DNA from: JALYGK01 sp036259835
GTDB taxonomy: Bacteria > Actinomycetota > UBA4738
DNA length: 50,222 nt
NCBI GenBank assembly: GCA_036259835.1
Contig: DATABA010000076.1
Coordinates: forward strand, 1-50,222
Direction of reading: 5' to 3'
Under the pieces are notes generated by a model. That model ran no database searches. It was not told where the DNA came from and saw only the letters and a list, made by a program, of their open reading frames with translations. Made by a program: the position numbers and the translations under genes. Positions 32,579 through 40,624 of the stretch are shown piece by piece. Position 1 is the first letter of the stretch, and each line of letters begins with the position of its first letter.

Positions 32579-33649
32579 TTACACGAGCTGTGCTTGGCGA
32601 AGGGCGAGAGCGAAGTCGTGCGGCCTCGACGCGGCTAGCTCTGCGTCCTCCGCGGACACCACACCTCGCTCCACGAGGGCAAGGAGCGACTGGTCGAAGC
32701 TCTGCATTCCGTAGTACCCACCCTCGTCTATAACGTGTGCCAACCCCTCGGTGGCCGAGGGGTCCAGGATCCGATCGCGGACGCGTCCCGTGGCGACCAG
32801 CACCTCGACCGCGGGCACCCGCCCTCGTCCGTCGGCCCGGGGCAAGAGGCGCTGGCAGATGACGCCCCGGAGCGCGCTGGCCAGGGAGACTCGAACCTGG
32901 CGGTGGTGCCCGAGTGGGAAGAGGTCGATCAGCCGGTTCACCGTTTCGACGGCGTCCTTGGTGTGCATGGTCGCGATCACAAGGTGCCCCGTCTCGGCCG
33001 CCTGAAGCGCCGCTTCCGCTGCCTCCTCATCGCGAATCTCCCCGATGAAGATCACGTCCGGGTCATGCCGAACGACGTACTTCATCCCGGCGGCGTACGA
33101 CATGACGTCGGTACCGATCTCGCGCTGGTCGATCAAAGCAAGCTGCTCCTCAAACAACACTTCCACCGGGTCCTCGATGGTCACGATGTGGCAACGCCGG
33201 GTGCGGTTGATGAGACCGATCATCGAGGCGATCGTGGTGGTCTTTCCGGTGCCCGCTTCGCCGGTCACCAGGATCAGGCCACGGGGCTCCCGGGCAAGCT
33301 TCTCGACCACCGGGGGAAGCCCGAGCTGCTGCACCGTCGGCGGCTCGGTCAAGACACGCCGGATGGCCAGCCGGACCCGTCCTTGCTCCGTGAAGACGCT
33401 AACCCGGAAACGACCCAGGCCGGGGCGGGATATCCCGACTTCAGCGTCGCCGGTCTGCGCCAGTTGCTCCCTCTTCGCCTCTGGAAGCAGCGCCATGGCC
33501 AGCCGTTCCGTCTCTTCGGCCCGGAGCTCCGGGTGCTCCACTGGATGAAGGAGCCCGTCCCTCCGGACGATCGGTGGCGAGCCTGCTTTCAGATGGAGGT
33601 CGCTGGCGCCGGCATCGACCAATTGGGCCAGAAGCGGTTCGATGTCCAT
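32579..33649 (-). CDS. PilT-like type IV pilus retraction ATPase
   Basis: 356-residue secretion-type hexameric ATPase. Walker A is GEAGTGKTTT (130-139, K136), the Asp box is HIVTIEDPVEVLF, Walker B DPDVIFIGEIRDEEA (E204) and the His box GHLVIATMHTKDAVETVNRLIDLFP; all match PilT rather than PilB. It has the PilT N-terminal SDLHLKAGSPP motif; the retraction motif AIRNLIRE is altered (AIRRVLTE nearby is not the same position). No other pilus gene is in the window, so its partner genes are elsewhere or it is an orphan. Start ATG at 33649; no ribosome site seen. An inverted repeat lies 26 bases upstream. Confidence 0.92.
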   Translation of the reverse strand: MDIEPLLAQLVDAGASDLHLKAGSPPIVRRDGLLHPVEHPELRAEETERLAMALLPEAKREQLAQTGDAEVGISRPGLGRFRVSVFTEQGRVRLAIRRVLTEPPTVQQLGLPPVVEKLAREPRGLILVTGEAGTGKTTTIASMIGLINRTRRCHIVTIEDPVEVLFEEQLALIDQREIGTDVMSYAAGMKYVVRHDPDVIFIGEIRDEEAAEAALQAAETGHLVIATMHTKDAVETVNRLIDLFPLGHHRQVRVSLASALRGVICQRLLPRADGRGRVPAVEVLVATGRVRDRILDPSATEGLAHVIDEGGYYGMQSFDQSLLALVERGVVSAEDAELAASRPHDFALALRQAQLV

Positions 33650-33674
33650 CGGTTGGAAGCATCGGCAGGATCTG

Positions 33675-33690
33675 TGGTCTGTTTAGACCA
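33675..33690. promoter_or_regulatory. Inverted repeat upstream of pilT
   Basis: TGGTCT-GTTT-AGACCA, a perfect six-pair inverted repeat, lies between pilT and the KGG gene, 26 bases before the pilT ATG. It may be an operator for one or both genes; no regulator is identified. Confidence 0.35.
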
Positions 33691-33702
33691 GGCCGGTCCG
33701 CC

Positions 33703-33728
33703 GTTTTGCCCGTCCTAAGGGGGGGTAC
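33703..33728 (+). promoter_or_regulatory. Sigma-B/F-type promoter of the KGG stress gene
   Basis: GTTT (33703-33706) and GGGTAC (33723-33728) separated by 16 bases match the stress sigma factor consensus of actinobacteria (GTTT-N14 to 17-GGGTAC or GGGTAT). Start of transcription would be near 33735, followed by a strong AAGGAGG ribosome site 9 bases before the ATG. The RsbW-like/STAS pair in the window is the expected regulator of such a sigma factor. Confidence 0.6.
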
Positions 33729-33769
33729 GTCGTGGGTGGAGCAGCGCCCTGTGAAGGAGGATTTGACGG

Positions 33770-33961
33770 ATGGCCCAGACCACCAAGATGTCCAGAGCTG
33801 AGGCCGGAAGAAAGGGCGGCCTCACCACCAAGACCCGCCACGGGGAGGAGTTCTTCGGAAAGATCGGCCGGATCGGCGGCAAGAAGGGCGGCGACACCAC
33901 CAAGAAGCGATACGGCGTCGAGTTCTACCAGCGGATCGGGCGAAAGGGCGGCTCCCGCTAA
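33770..33961 (+). CDS. KGG-repeat stress-induced protein
   Basis: 63-residue Lys/Gly-rich protein with repeated motifs AEAGRKGG, KIGRIGGKKGGDTTKK and RIGRKGG, as in the bacterial acidophilic stress repeat (PF10685, GsiB-like). Such proteins are disordered and hydrophilic and protect cells in stress; the molecular action is not known. Strong ribosome site AAGGAGG and a promoter of the sigma-B/F type 42 bases upstream support it as a real and stress-controlled gene. Confidence 0.88.
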   Translation: MAQTTKMSRAEAGRKGGLTTKTRHGEEFFGKIGRIGGKKGGDTTKKRYGVEFYQRIGRKGGSR

Positions 33962-34036
33962 GCCGCTGCTCCACGAGTCGAGCGCCGCGGTCGTCGAGGG
34001 CATCCGCGGCGGGGCCCCTCTAGGATAAGGACGCCC

Positions 34037-34513
34037 GTGCGGACGAGCGTGGACGTCCACAATTACCTCGTCGAGCGAGACATTCCCCACGAGCTCTTCC
34101 TGGCTCGGGGACGGCTGCGCTCGCCCGAGCAAATCGCGCTGGTCCTCGACCTCCCTCAGGACGAAGTGGGGAAGGTCGTCATCTACGAGACCGGCAGGAA
34201 GGGCGTCGCGGCCGTGCTTCCCGTGGGGTGTCGAGCGCTCGCCAGCCGTGTGCAGCAAGCGGTCGACAAGCCCGACCTTCGCCGTGCGACCATCGCCAGA
34301 TCTGCTGAGATAACCGACTTTCTTCCGGAGTCTGTTCCTCCGGCCGGGCTCCCTGCGGAGATCGCCATGGTCGTGGACGAGTCGATGGACCGCGACGACG
34401 TTCTCTACTTCGCCGGTGGCGAGCCGCGAGCGATCCTGAAGATTCGGGGAACGGACCTGATCAAAGCCACCGAAGCCGTCGTCGCTCCAATCGCGTCGAA
34501 GCGAGCGGCCTGA
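34037..34513 (+). CDS. YbaK/EbsC-family aminoacyl-tRNA deacylase
   Basis: 158-residue protein of the YbaK/ProX editing family, which removes wrong amino acids from tRNA (for example Cys- or Ala-tRNA-Pro). Features: MRTSVDVHNYLVERDIPHELF, KVVIYETGRKGVAAVLPVGCRALA with the conserved Lys of the active site in the first part, and a DDVLYFAGGEPRAILKI end. GTG start at 34037 with AAGGA 7 bases upstream. Followed by the NUDIX gene after 9 bases. Confidence 0.9.
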   Translation: MRTSVDVHNYLVERDIPHELFLARGRLRSPEQIALVLDLPQDEVGKVVIYETGRKGVAAVLPVGCRALASRVQQAVDKPDLRRATIARSAEITDFLPESVPPAGLPAEIAMVVDESMDRDDVLYFAGGEPRAILKIRGTDLIKATEAVVAPIASKRAA

Positions 34514-34522
34514 GACGGCCAG

Positions 34523-34957
34523 ATGAGAACCCGAAACGAGTTCTCCTCCGGCGGGGTCGTGTACAGGAAAGGCCATGGCGGGCCGGAGGTCGCGCTCGCC
34601 TCCCGCCGAACGAAGCGCGGCTCGCTGGCGTGGGGTCTTCCCAAGGGTGTTGTCGAGGAAGGAGAGGACCCATCGGAGACGGCGGTACGAGAGGTCGAGG
34701 AGGAAACGGGCCTGGTCGCCGAGATCCGCGAGCCTCTTGGGGACATCTCGTACTGGTACGTGTGGAACGGTGTGCGTGTCCGCAAAAAAGTCTCGTTCTT
34801 TCTCATGGAGGCCGTGGGCGGCGATGTGGCCAAGCACGACCATGAGATGGAGGAGGTCCGGTGGTTCCCGCTTCCCGACGCCCGGCGAAAGGCAAGCTTT
34901 CGCGGCGAGCAGGACGTCATCCGTAAGGCGGCGTCGGCTCTGGGGGCGGAACCCTAG
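34523..34957 (+). CDS. NUDIX hydrolase (MutT4-like)
   Basis: 144 residues. The Nudix box is GVVEEGEDPSETAVREVEEETGL, matching GX5EX7REUXEEXGU. In mycobacteria the orthologue in the same place is MutT4 (Rv3908), preceding the DUF6049-MurJ genes. It hydrolyses a nucleoside diphosphate linked to something; the substrate is not certain. ATG at 34523. Operon position: after ybaK by 9 bases, before the DUF6049 gene by 24 bases with a possible separate promoter. Confidence 0.93.
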   Translation: MRTRNEFSSGGVVYRKGHGGPEVALASRRTKRGSLAWGLPKGVVEEGEDPSETAVREVEEETGLVAEIREPLGDISYWYVWNGVRVRKKVSFFLMEAVGGDVAKHDHEMEEVRWFPLPDARRKASFRGEQDVIRKAASALGAEP

Positions 34958-34964
34958 CCGTCAC

Positions 34965-34970
34965 TACAAT
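34965..34970 (+). promoter_or_regulatory. -10 box of the DUF6049 gene
   Basis: TACAAT ends 11 bases before the ATG at 34982 with no ribosome site. A leaderless start, or one with a very short leader, is likely. No -35 box recognised. Confidence 0.4.
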
Positions 34971-34981
34971 GACGCCGCCTG

Positions 34982-36997
34982 ATGCGACGTCTCATGGGCG
35001 GCGTCCTCGCCGTTTCGTTGTTCGGCCCGGCGACCTTTCTGGCGACGCCTCCCGCGTTCGCCCAGGAGCCGGTTAGCGTCGCCATACAGCTGCTGTCCCA
35101 ATCGAATTGGAACGGGCGAGGCCGGCCCCTTGTCGTGGCAATCCGCGCCACCAATACGTCAGATCAGGTCATGGACGAGCTTTCGGTCGTTCTGTCCATC
35201 CACTCCCCGGCCCGGTCGCGATCGGTCTACGAGCTGTCACTTCGTGCCGATGCCACCAGCCTGCTGTCGGCGTCGTTGTTTGCGCAACGCGGGGCGCTGG
35301 ATCCGGGGCAGACACGTACGTTCCGGCTTCGGCAGTCTCTCGTTGAGCTGGCGTCCCGCCAGGAGGACGCCGTCTACCCGCTGAAAGTGCAGCTGCTCTC
35401 CGGAGATACACCCGTCGGCGAGCTTCGCACGCCGATGATCTTTCTCAACGAGCGCCCACGCTTTCCGCTTCATCTCGCCTGGACGTGGGTCCTGTCGGCG
35501 CCGCTTCAGTACCGGCCGGACGGGACGTTCGTGTCGACGGAGCTCGAGCAGGAGGTGGGTCCGGCGGGCCGCCTCTCGACCCTGGCCCGCGCGCTTCGGA
35601 AGCTGAGACGCACCTCCGTCGACGTTGCGGTCTCACCGGTCCTTGCCGACCAGCTGGCGAAGATGCGCTCCGGTTACCGAGTGCTAGGGGCCGGCGGGAC
35701 ACGCGTCGTTCCGAAGGGTTCGGGCGGCGCCGCGGCGGCTGCGAACGTACTCCGAACACTCGGACGGGTCGCCCAGCGACGAACCACCGAGCTCATCGCG
35801 CTTCCCTACGGCGATGCGGTCGTGCCGGCGATGCTCCAGGCAGGACTCGAGGCCGAGGTGCAGGCGGCAGTCACGCAGGGACGGTCGGTCGTCGAGTCCG
35901 TCCTTGGCGCACGTCCCCAGAAGTCCGTGTTTCGGCCACCGCTGTCGCTGATCGATGAGGCCGCATTGAGCCGGCTGAGCGCGCTGGGCGTGGACACCGT
36001 CCTTCTGGACGCGAACGCGGTGCCTCGGTCTCCGGACCTGATGTTCACGCCGCCGGGTGTCGTGTCGTTGCCCGCCAGCACCGGGGAGCTGCACGCCGTC
36101 GTCCCCGATCCGCGCGTGATGTCGCTGGCTCAGCAGTATGCGAGCGATCCGGCTCTGGCCGCGCACGCCGCGCTGGGTGATCTCGCGGCCACTTGGCTGG
36201 AGTTTCCGGGGCGCCCGAGGCGCGGCGCGGCCGTAGTGTTCCCGGAGCGCGCAACGCTCGACCCGAAGTTCCTTCGGATCTTCGCGGGCATGGCCGCATC
36301 GTCACCGTGGCTCAGGCCGGTCCCAGCCAGTCGGTTCGCGTCTCTGGTCGAGGGCGGCGAGACCACATCAGTTCCCGCCCCTCGGCTCCAGCCACCGGAT
36401 CCCGGGTATCTCGCCCGATTCTTGGATGTGCAGAGATCTCTGGACCGGTTCGAGACCGCCGCCGGCGGCGCCCGCCGCCTGATCGATCAACTCGACGATC
36501 GACTACTCCTCGCCGCAGCGATCTCGTCGGCGGGTTCCACCGGATTCGGGCTGCAATTCGTGGATTCCGTTGAGGCGGCGATCCGGAGGACCTACAGCGG
36601 AGTGGAGGTCAATGAAGGAGTCGTGACCTTGACCTCGCGCGAGGGCTTCATTCCGGTGACGCTTCGAAACAACTCCGGGGTGCCGCTCCGAGTGCGGGTC
36701 AAGCTGATCGCCGACCTCAGCGTCGCCTTCGTCACGGGTAACTCCCGACAGATCGTTCTTCCGCCGTCCGAACGCACGCTGACGTTCGCGGTCAGAGCCA
36801 AGACGACTGGCCGTTTTCCCGTCCGCGTCCAGGTGCGAACGCCCGGACCGGACGCGACGGCCGAGACGATCACCCAGAGCGAGGTCGTCGTTCGTTCGAC
36901 GGTGTACAACCGTCTGGCTCTGTTCCTGACGATCGGAGCCGGGCTGTTCCTCCTGCTGTGGTGGGGGCGCCGGTTCCTGCCGCGGGCGCGGTCGTGA
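34982..36997 (+). CDS. DUF6049 exported protein, MurJ neighbour
   Basis: 671 residues. An N-terminal signal peptide (MRRLMGGVLAVSLFG...AFA, cut before QEPVSVA) and a C-terminal membrane anchor (LALFLTIGAGLFLLLWWG) bracket a large outside domain with Ig-like beta segments near the start (VAIRATNTSDQVMDELSVVL) and near the end (IPVTLRNNSGVPLRVRVKL). This is the actinobacterial family DUF6049 (mycobacterial Rv3909), which always sits between the NUDIX gene and murJ. Its function is unknown; cell-envelope assembly beside MurJ is the natural guess. It overlaps murJ by 4 bases. Confidence 0.88.
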   Translation: MRRLMGGVLAVSLFGPATFLATPPAFAQEPVSVAIQLLSQSNWNGRGRPLVVAIRATNTSDQVMDELSVVLSIHSPARSRSVYELSLRADATSLLSASLFAQRGALDPGQTRTFRLRQSLVELASRQEDAVYPLKVQLLSGDTPVGELRTPMIFLNERPRFPLHLAWTWVLSAPLQYRPDGTFVSTELEQEVGPAGRLSTLARALRKLRRTSVDVAVSPVLADQLAKMRSGYRVLGAGGTRVVPKGSGGAAAAANVLRTLGRVAQRRTTELIALPYGDAVVPAMLQAGLEAEVQAAVTQGRSVVESVLGARPQKSVFRPPLSLIDEAALSRLSALGVDTVLLDANAVPRSPDLMFTPPGVVSLPASTGELHAVVPDPRVMSLAQQYASDPALAAHAALGDLAATWLEFPGRPRRGAAVVFPERATLDPKFLRIFAGMAASSPWLRPVPASRFASLVEGGETTSVPAPRLQPPDPGYLARFLDVQRSLDRFETAAGGARRLIDQLDDRLLLAAAISSAGSTGFGLQFVDSVEAAIRRTYSGVEVNEGVVTLTSREGFIPVTLRNNSGVPLRVRVKLIADLSVAFVTGNSRQIVLPPSERTLTFAVRAKTTGRFPVRVQVRTPGPDATAETITQSEVVVRSTVYNRLALFLTIGAGLFLLLWWGRRFLPRARS

Positions 36998-38700
36998 GCT
37001 CGCCCGAAAACCCAGAAGACACCGGCCAACTCCCCGTCACCCGCCCCGAACTGGCGGACGAGGAAACCCCGCGGGCCTTCGCCCGGCACTCCGTAGTGAT
37101 GGCCACCGGGACGTTCCTGTCTCGGGTGACCGGGTTTCTGCGGTTGGCGGCGCTGACCTACGCGCTGGGCGTGGCGGAGAGCCGGCTGGCCGACGCTTAC
37201 AACGTCGCGAACACGACCCCGAACATCGTCTACGAGCTGGCGTTCGGCGGGATCATCTCTTCGGTCTTCGTTCCGGTCTTCGTCCAGCGGCTCCACAACG
37301 ACGGCCAAGAGCAAGCGTGGCGAAGCGCCCAGGCACTGCTTACCGTGGTCGTGCTGGTCCTGACGGCGGTGACGATCCTGGGCATCGCCTTGTCGGGACC
37401 CATCATCCGGATGTACACGTTCCGGGCTGAGGGGCCCGAAGTCGAAGCCCAGAGGCAGCTCGCCTCATTCCTCCTCAAATGGTTCTTTCCGCAGATCATC
37501 TTCTACGGGCTCGGCGCCGGCGTGTGGACCGGCCTGCTCAACGCGCACCGCCGGTTTGCCGCTCCGATGTTCGCCCCGATCGCGAACAACGTGATCGCCA
37601 CGCTCACGTTCTTCACATTCGCCGCGCTTCCCGGCGGTCACACGCCCGACACGCTGAGCGACGCCCAGCGGTATGTCCTCGCCCTCGGCACGACCGGGGG
37701 CGTCGCGGCGATGAGCCTCGTTCTCTGGCCCGCCCTCCGTCGAATGGGATTCCGGTGGCGATGGTCACTCGATTGGAGAGACCCGGCGTTGCGAAAGATC
37801 GCCCGGCTCTCCGTTTGGTCTCTTCTCTACGTGGTGGTGAACCAGCTCGGGCTGCTGGTCGTCATCATTCTGGCGCAGAGCGTCCAGGGTGGGGTCACCG
37901 CCTACCAGGCGGCGTTCATCTTCTTCCAGCTGCCGTATGCGATCTTCGCGGTGTCGATCATGACGGCGCTGGTCCCCTCGCTCTCCGAAAACTGGACGGA
38001 GCAAGACGTCGCCCCGTTCAGGTACCAGCTCCTTCGAGGGATCCGAGCGACCGCGTTCATCATCCTCCCTGCCGCTCTGGGCTACATCGCACTGGCACGG
38101 CCGATCGTGCGGCTGCTCCTACAGCACGGAGTGACGCAGGAGGCCAGCACGAACCTGATCGCGAGCGTCCTCACGATGTTCTCGATCGGGCTCTTCTCGT
38201 TCTGCAGCTTTCAGCTGCTCCTCCGGGCCTTTTACTCCATGCAGGACACCCGAACGCCGGCGCTGATCAACGTGGCGGCGGTTGCGGTCAACACTGCACT
38301 CAACCTCGTTTTGTTCCGATACCTGAACGTGGAGGGTTTGGCGTTGGGACATGCAGCCGCATACACCACCGGAACGGCGATCTTCGCGTTCGTGATCGGC
38401 CGCCGCCTGCGCGGACTCGAGCTGCGCAGCCTTCTTCGTCCCGTGAGTCAGATCCTGATTGCCGCCGTCGTTTCGGCGGTGGCCGCGTTCGTCGTCGCCC
38501 GATGGGTCGGGAGCGTGTATCCGGTCACCGTTGTCACGACGGGAGGCGAGGTCACAAACCCGTTGCTTCCGCAATTCGTGCAGGTCGCGTCGGCGGTCGC
38601 GGCGGGCATCGCCTCGTACGTGGCACTCGCTGCGGCGTTCCGCATGCCCGAGCTCGCCCTCATGAAGGACGTACTCCTCCGAACACGCTCTCGCCGCTGA
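36994..38700 (+). CDS. murJ: Lipid II flippase MurJ (MviN)
   Basis: Flips lipid II across the membrane for peptidoglycan synthesis. From GTG 36994 it has 568 residues, with about 14 helices and the family motifs LSRVTGFLRLAALTYALG, ADAYNVANTTPNIVYELAFGG (family form ADAFxxAFxxPNxLRxLxxEG) and AFYSMQDTRTPALINVAAVAVN. The GTG overlaps the DUF6049 stop (GTGA); GTG 36958 is an alternative. Unlike mycobacterial MviN there is no C-terminal pseudokinase or ectodomain: the protein ends after the last helix with a short basic tail. Followed directly by a small unknown gene and a kinase. Confidence 0.95.
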   Translation: MSSPENPEDTGQLPVTRPELADEETPRAFARHSVVMATGTFLSRVTGFLRLAALTYALGVAESRLADAYNVANTTPNIVYELAFGGIISSVFVPVFVQRLHNDGQEQAWRSAQALLTVVVLVLTAVTILGIALSGPIIRMYTFRAEGPEVEAQRQLASFLLKWFFPQIIFYGLGAGVWTGLLNAHRRFAAPMFAPIANNVIATLTFFTFAALPGGHTPDTLSDAQRYVLALGTTGGVAAMSLVLWPALRRMGFRWRWSLDWRDPALRKIARLSVWSLLYVVVNQLGLLVVIILAQSVQGGVTAYQAAFIFFQLPYAIFAVSIMTALVPSLSENWTEQDVAPFRYQLLRGIRATAFIILPAALGYIALARPIVRLLLQHGVTQEASTNLIASVLTMFSIGLFSFCSFQLLLRAFYSMQDTRTPALINVAAVAVNTALNLVLFRYLNVEGLALGHAAAYTTGTAIFAFVIGRRLRGLELRSLLRPVSQILIAAVVSAVAAFVVARWVGSVYPVTVVTTGGEVTNPLLPQFVQVASAVAAGIASYVALAAAFRMPELALMKDVLLRTRSRR

Positions 38701-39056
38701 TGCTTCGACTCATCATTCGCGTCGTCGTCGCCCTGGCTCTAGTCGGGACGGTGATTCACGAGGGCGGTCAGGTTCTGTTCGCCCAGACGAAGGCGGACGA
38801 CGTCGCGCAGGACGCCGCACAGACCGGAGCGGATGTCTTTTCCGAAACGAAGAGCCAGTCCCAGGCGCGTGCGGCAGCTGCCGCCGAAGTGCGCGAGAGC
38901 GGCGCGCGGCTCAGATCCTTCACGGTGCTCCCCGACGGAAAGGCGAGGGTCCGCGTGGTCGTGACCGCCTCCACGCTCATCGTCCGCCGCGTCTCGTTCC
39001 TCCGCGGTTGGGGCGTGCGCCGGGCCACCGTGACGGCGGGTCCGCCCGTCCTGTAG
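38700..39056 (+). CDS. Small secreted or membrane-anchored protein of unknown function
   Basis: 118 residues, not recognised. The ATG overlaps the murJ stop by one base (TGATG), so it is co-translated. The N-terminus (MLRLIIRVVVALALVGTVIHEGGQVLF) is a membrane anchor or signal segment; an Ala/Gln-rich helix (DDVAQDAAQTGADVF...AAAAAEVRESG) and a beta-rich ending (RVRVVVTASTLIVRRV, TVTAGPPVL) follow. It sits between murJ and the kinase that in mycobacteria are one fused protein, so it may take part in the same process (inference). Confidence 0.7.
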   Translation: MLRLIIRVVVALALVGTVIHEGGQVLFAQTKADDVAQDAAQTGADVFSETKSQSQARAAAAAEVRESGARLRSFTVLPDGKARVRVVVTASTLIVRRVSFLRGWGVRRATVTAGPPVL

Positions 39057-39103
39057 CAAAGATCGGCGCCTCGGCTGCCGCAAGGACTTCGAAGAACGGC
39101 CGT

Positions 39104-39109
39104 TAGACT
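39104..39109 (+). promoter_or_regulatory. -10 box of the kinase gene
   Basis: TAGACT ends 8 bases before the ATG at 39118. There is no ribosome site, so a leaderless transcript is likely. Confidence 0.45.
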
Positions 39110-39117
39110 GACGAACC

Positions 39118-40614
39118 ATGGAGGCCGTCAGGCCCGATCGGCGCCTGGCCGGTCGGTATGTCCTTGAAGAACGAATCGCCCCGGGTGGCATGGCCACCGT
39201 GTGGCGCGGCCACGACGACGTCCTGGCCCGCACCGTCGCCATCAAGTGCCTTCGGGACGAGTTGGCGCGGGATCCCGAATTCGCCGAGCGATTCCAGCGA
39301 GAAGCCATCAACGCCGCCCGTCTCAATCACCCCAACATCATCAGCATCTTCGACACGGGGGTCGACGACGGCGTCTATTTCATCGTGATGGAGTACTTCC
39401 CCGGCCGAGACTTCCGGCAGCTGCTGTCGGAAGCAGGCCCGCTCGAGCCCCAGCGTGCGGCGGCGCTGATCCTCCCGGTGATTTCGGCGCTCGGGTTCGC
39501 CCACCACAACGGCGTTATTCACCGGGACGTCAAGCCGGCGAACATCCTGGTGGCCGACGACGGCCGCGTGAAGGTCGCGGATTTCGGCATCGCCAAGGCC
39601 GCATTCACGCAGGGCGACCTGACCACCACGGGAAACGTGCTCGGAACGGTCCAGTACCTCTCGCCCGAGCAGGTTGAAGGCACAGACGTGGACGGCCGGT
39701 CGGACCTCTACTCGGTTGGAGTGGTCCTCTACGAATTGGTAACTGGCCGCGTCCCGTTCGTCGCGGACAACCACGTGGCGACGGCCATGATGCGGCTGAC
39801 GCAGGAGCCCGTACCGCCCTCGGCGCTTCGCGCGGGGATCCCTCGCGAGCTCGACGCGGTCATCACGCGGGCGATCGCGAGGCGGCCCGAAGATCGCTTC
39901 TCAAGTGCTGAATCGATGGGCGCGGCACTCGAGCGGGTCGCCGGAGCGGGCGATCTGGCGGCCACTCGCCCGGTTCCGGTCACGGCGATCCAAGAGGCGG
40001 CGGCAGCTCCTCCCCCAGCTCGTTCGTCGACCCGCTCGTGGATGCTCGTTCCGTTGATCCTGGTGCTTCTGGCGGCCGCCGTCATTGCGGGTGCCTTCGC
40101 CGTGGGGCGGTTGAACCTCGGCCGTCCATCCGGGGAGGACTCACCAGGTCCGCGGAACACATCCCAGGAGCTCCCGATCAGTCGAGCCGAGGACTTCGAC
40201 CCAGAAGGCGACGGCAGCGAGCATCCCGACGAAGTCGACTTCGTGAGAGATGGTCGAGCTGACACGGCCTGGTCGACCGACCGGTACAACACCGCTCAGT
40301 TCGGACTGCTGAAGGACGGCCTGGGCGTCTGGCTCGAGTTCGGGGCGACGGTGAGGATCGACCGAGTCACCATTGATAGTTCCGTTCCGGGCTGGTCCTT
40401 CGAGCTGAAAACCGAGAGAGACCCGGACGGTGAACCGCTCGAGGCCCGGAACGGGGACACGTCCTTCGAAGCGTTGGGAGGTGGTCCCACGACCGTCGAC
40501 CTTGGAGGCGTGGAAGCCCAGGGATTCCTTATTTGGATCACGGAGTTGGGGCCGTCCGACGGACGGTTCGCCGCCGGCATCTCAGAGGTCACCGTCACCG
40601 GGACACAGGGTTAA
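39118..40614 (+). CDS. Membrane Ser/Thr protein kinase with discoidin-like ectodomain
   Basis: 498 residues. Kinase domain 13-270 with all catalytic parts: glycine loop IAPGGMATV, K43 in VAIKCL, E62, HRDVKPANIL (D137), DFG (155-157) and SPE. After an Ala/Pro linker comes one membrane helix (308-330), then an outside domain (about 355-495) with FVRDGRADTAWSTD, VWLEFGATVRIDRVTIDSS and the final GISEVTVTG, the pattern of F5/8 type C (discoidin) carbohydrate-binding domains. In mycobacteria MviN carries a pseudokinase plus a similar ectodomain; here the kinase is separate and looks active. It may control MurJ or CwlM (inference). Confidence 0.93.
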   Translation: MEAVRPDRRLAGRYVLEERIAPGGMATVWRGHDDVLARTVAIKCLRDELARDPEFAERFQREAINAARLNHPNIISIFDTGVDDGVYFIVMEYFPGRDFRQLLSEAGPLEPQRAAALILPVISALGFAHHNGVIHRDVKPANILVADDGRVKVADFGIAKAAFTQGDLTTTGNVLGTVQYLSPEQVEGTDVDGRSDLYSVGVVLYELVTGRVPFVADNHVATAMMRLTQEPVPPSALRAGIPRELDAVITRAIARRPEDRFSSAESMGAALERVAGAGDLAATRPVPVTAIQEAAAAPPPARSSTRSWMLVPLILVLLAAAVIAGAFAVGRLNLGRPSGEDSPGPRNTSQELPISRAEDFDPEGDGSEHPDEVDFVRDGRADTAWSTDRYNTAQFGLLKDGLGVWLEFGATVRIDRVTIDSSVPGWSFELKTERDPDGEPLEARNGDTSFEALGGGPTTVDLGGVEAQGFLIWITELGPSDGRFAAGISEVTVTGTQG

Positions 40615-40624
40615 TGAGGGCTGG

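Noticed and set aside
33683..34843. 386-codon minus-strand frame over the KGG, ybaK and NUDIX genes
   Set aside because: It runs across three genes that have clear domains and ribosome sites on the other strand.
37479..38699. Long open frame within murJ in another frame
   Set aside because: Arg/His/Gly-rich shadow of murJ. Only its last part, from 38700, is a real gene with its own ATG and membrane segment.
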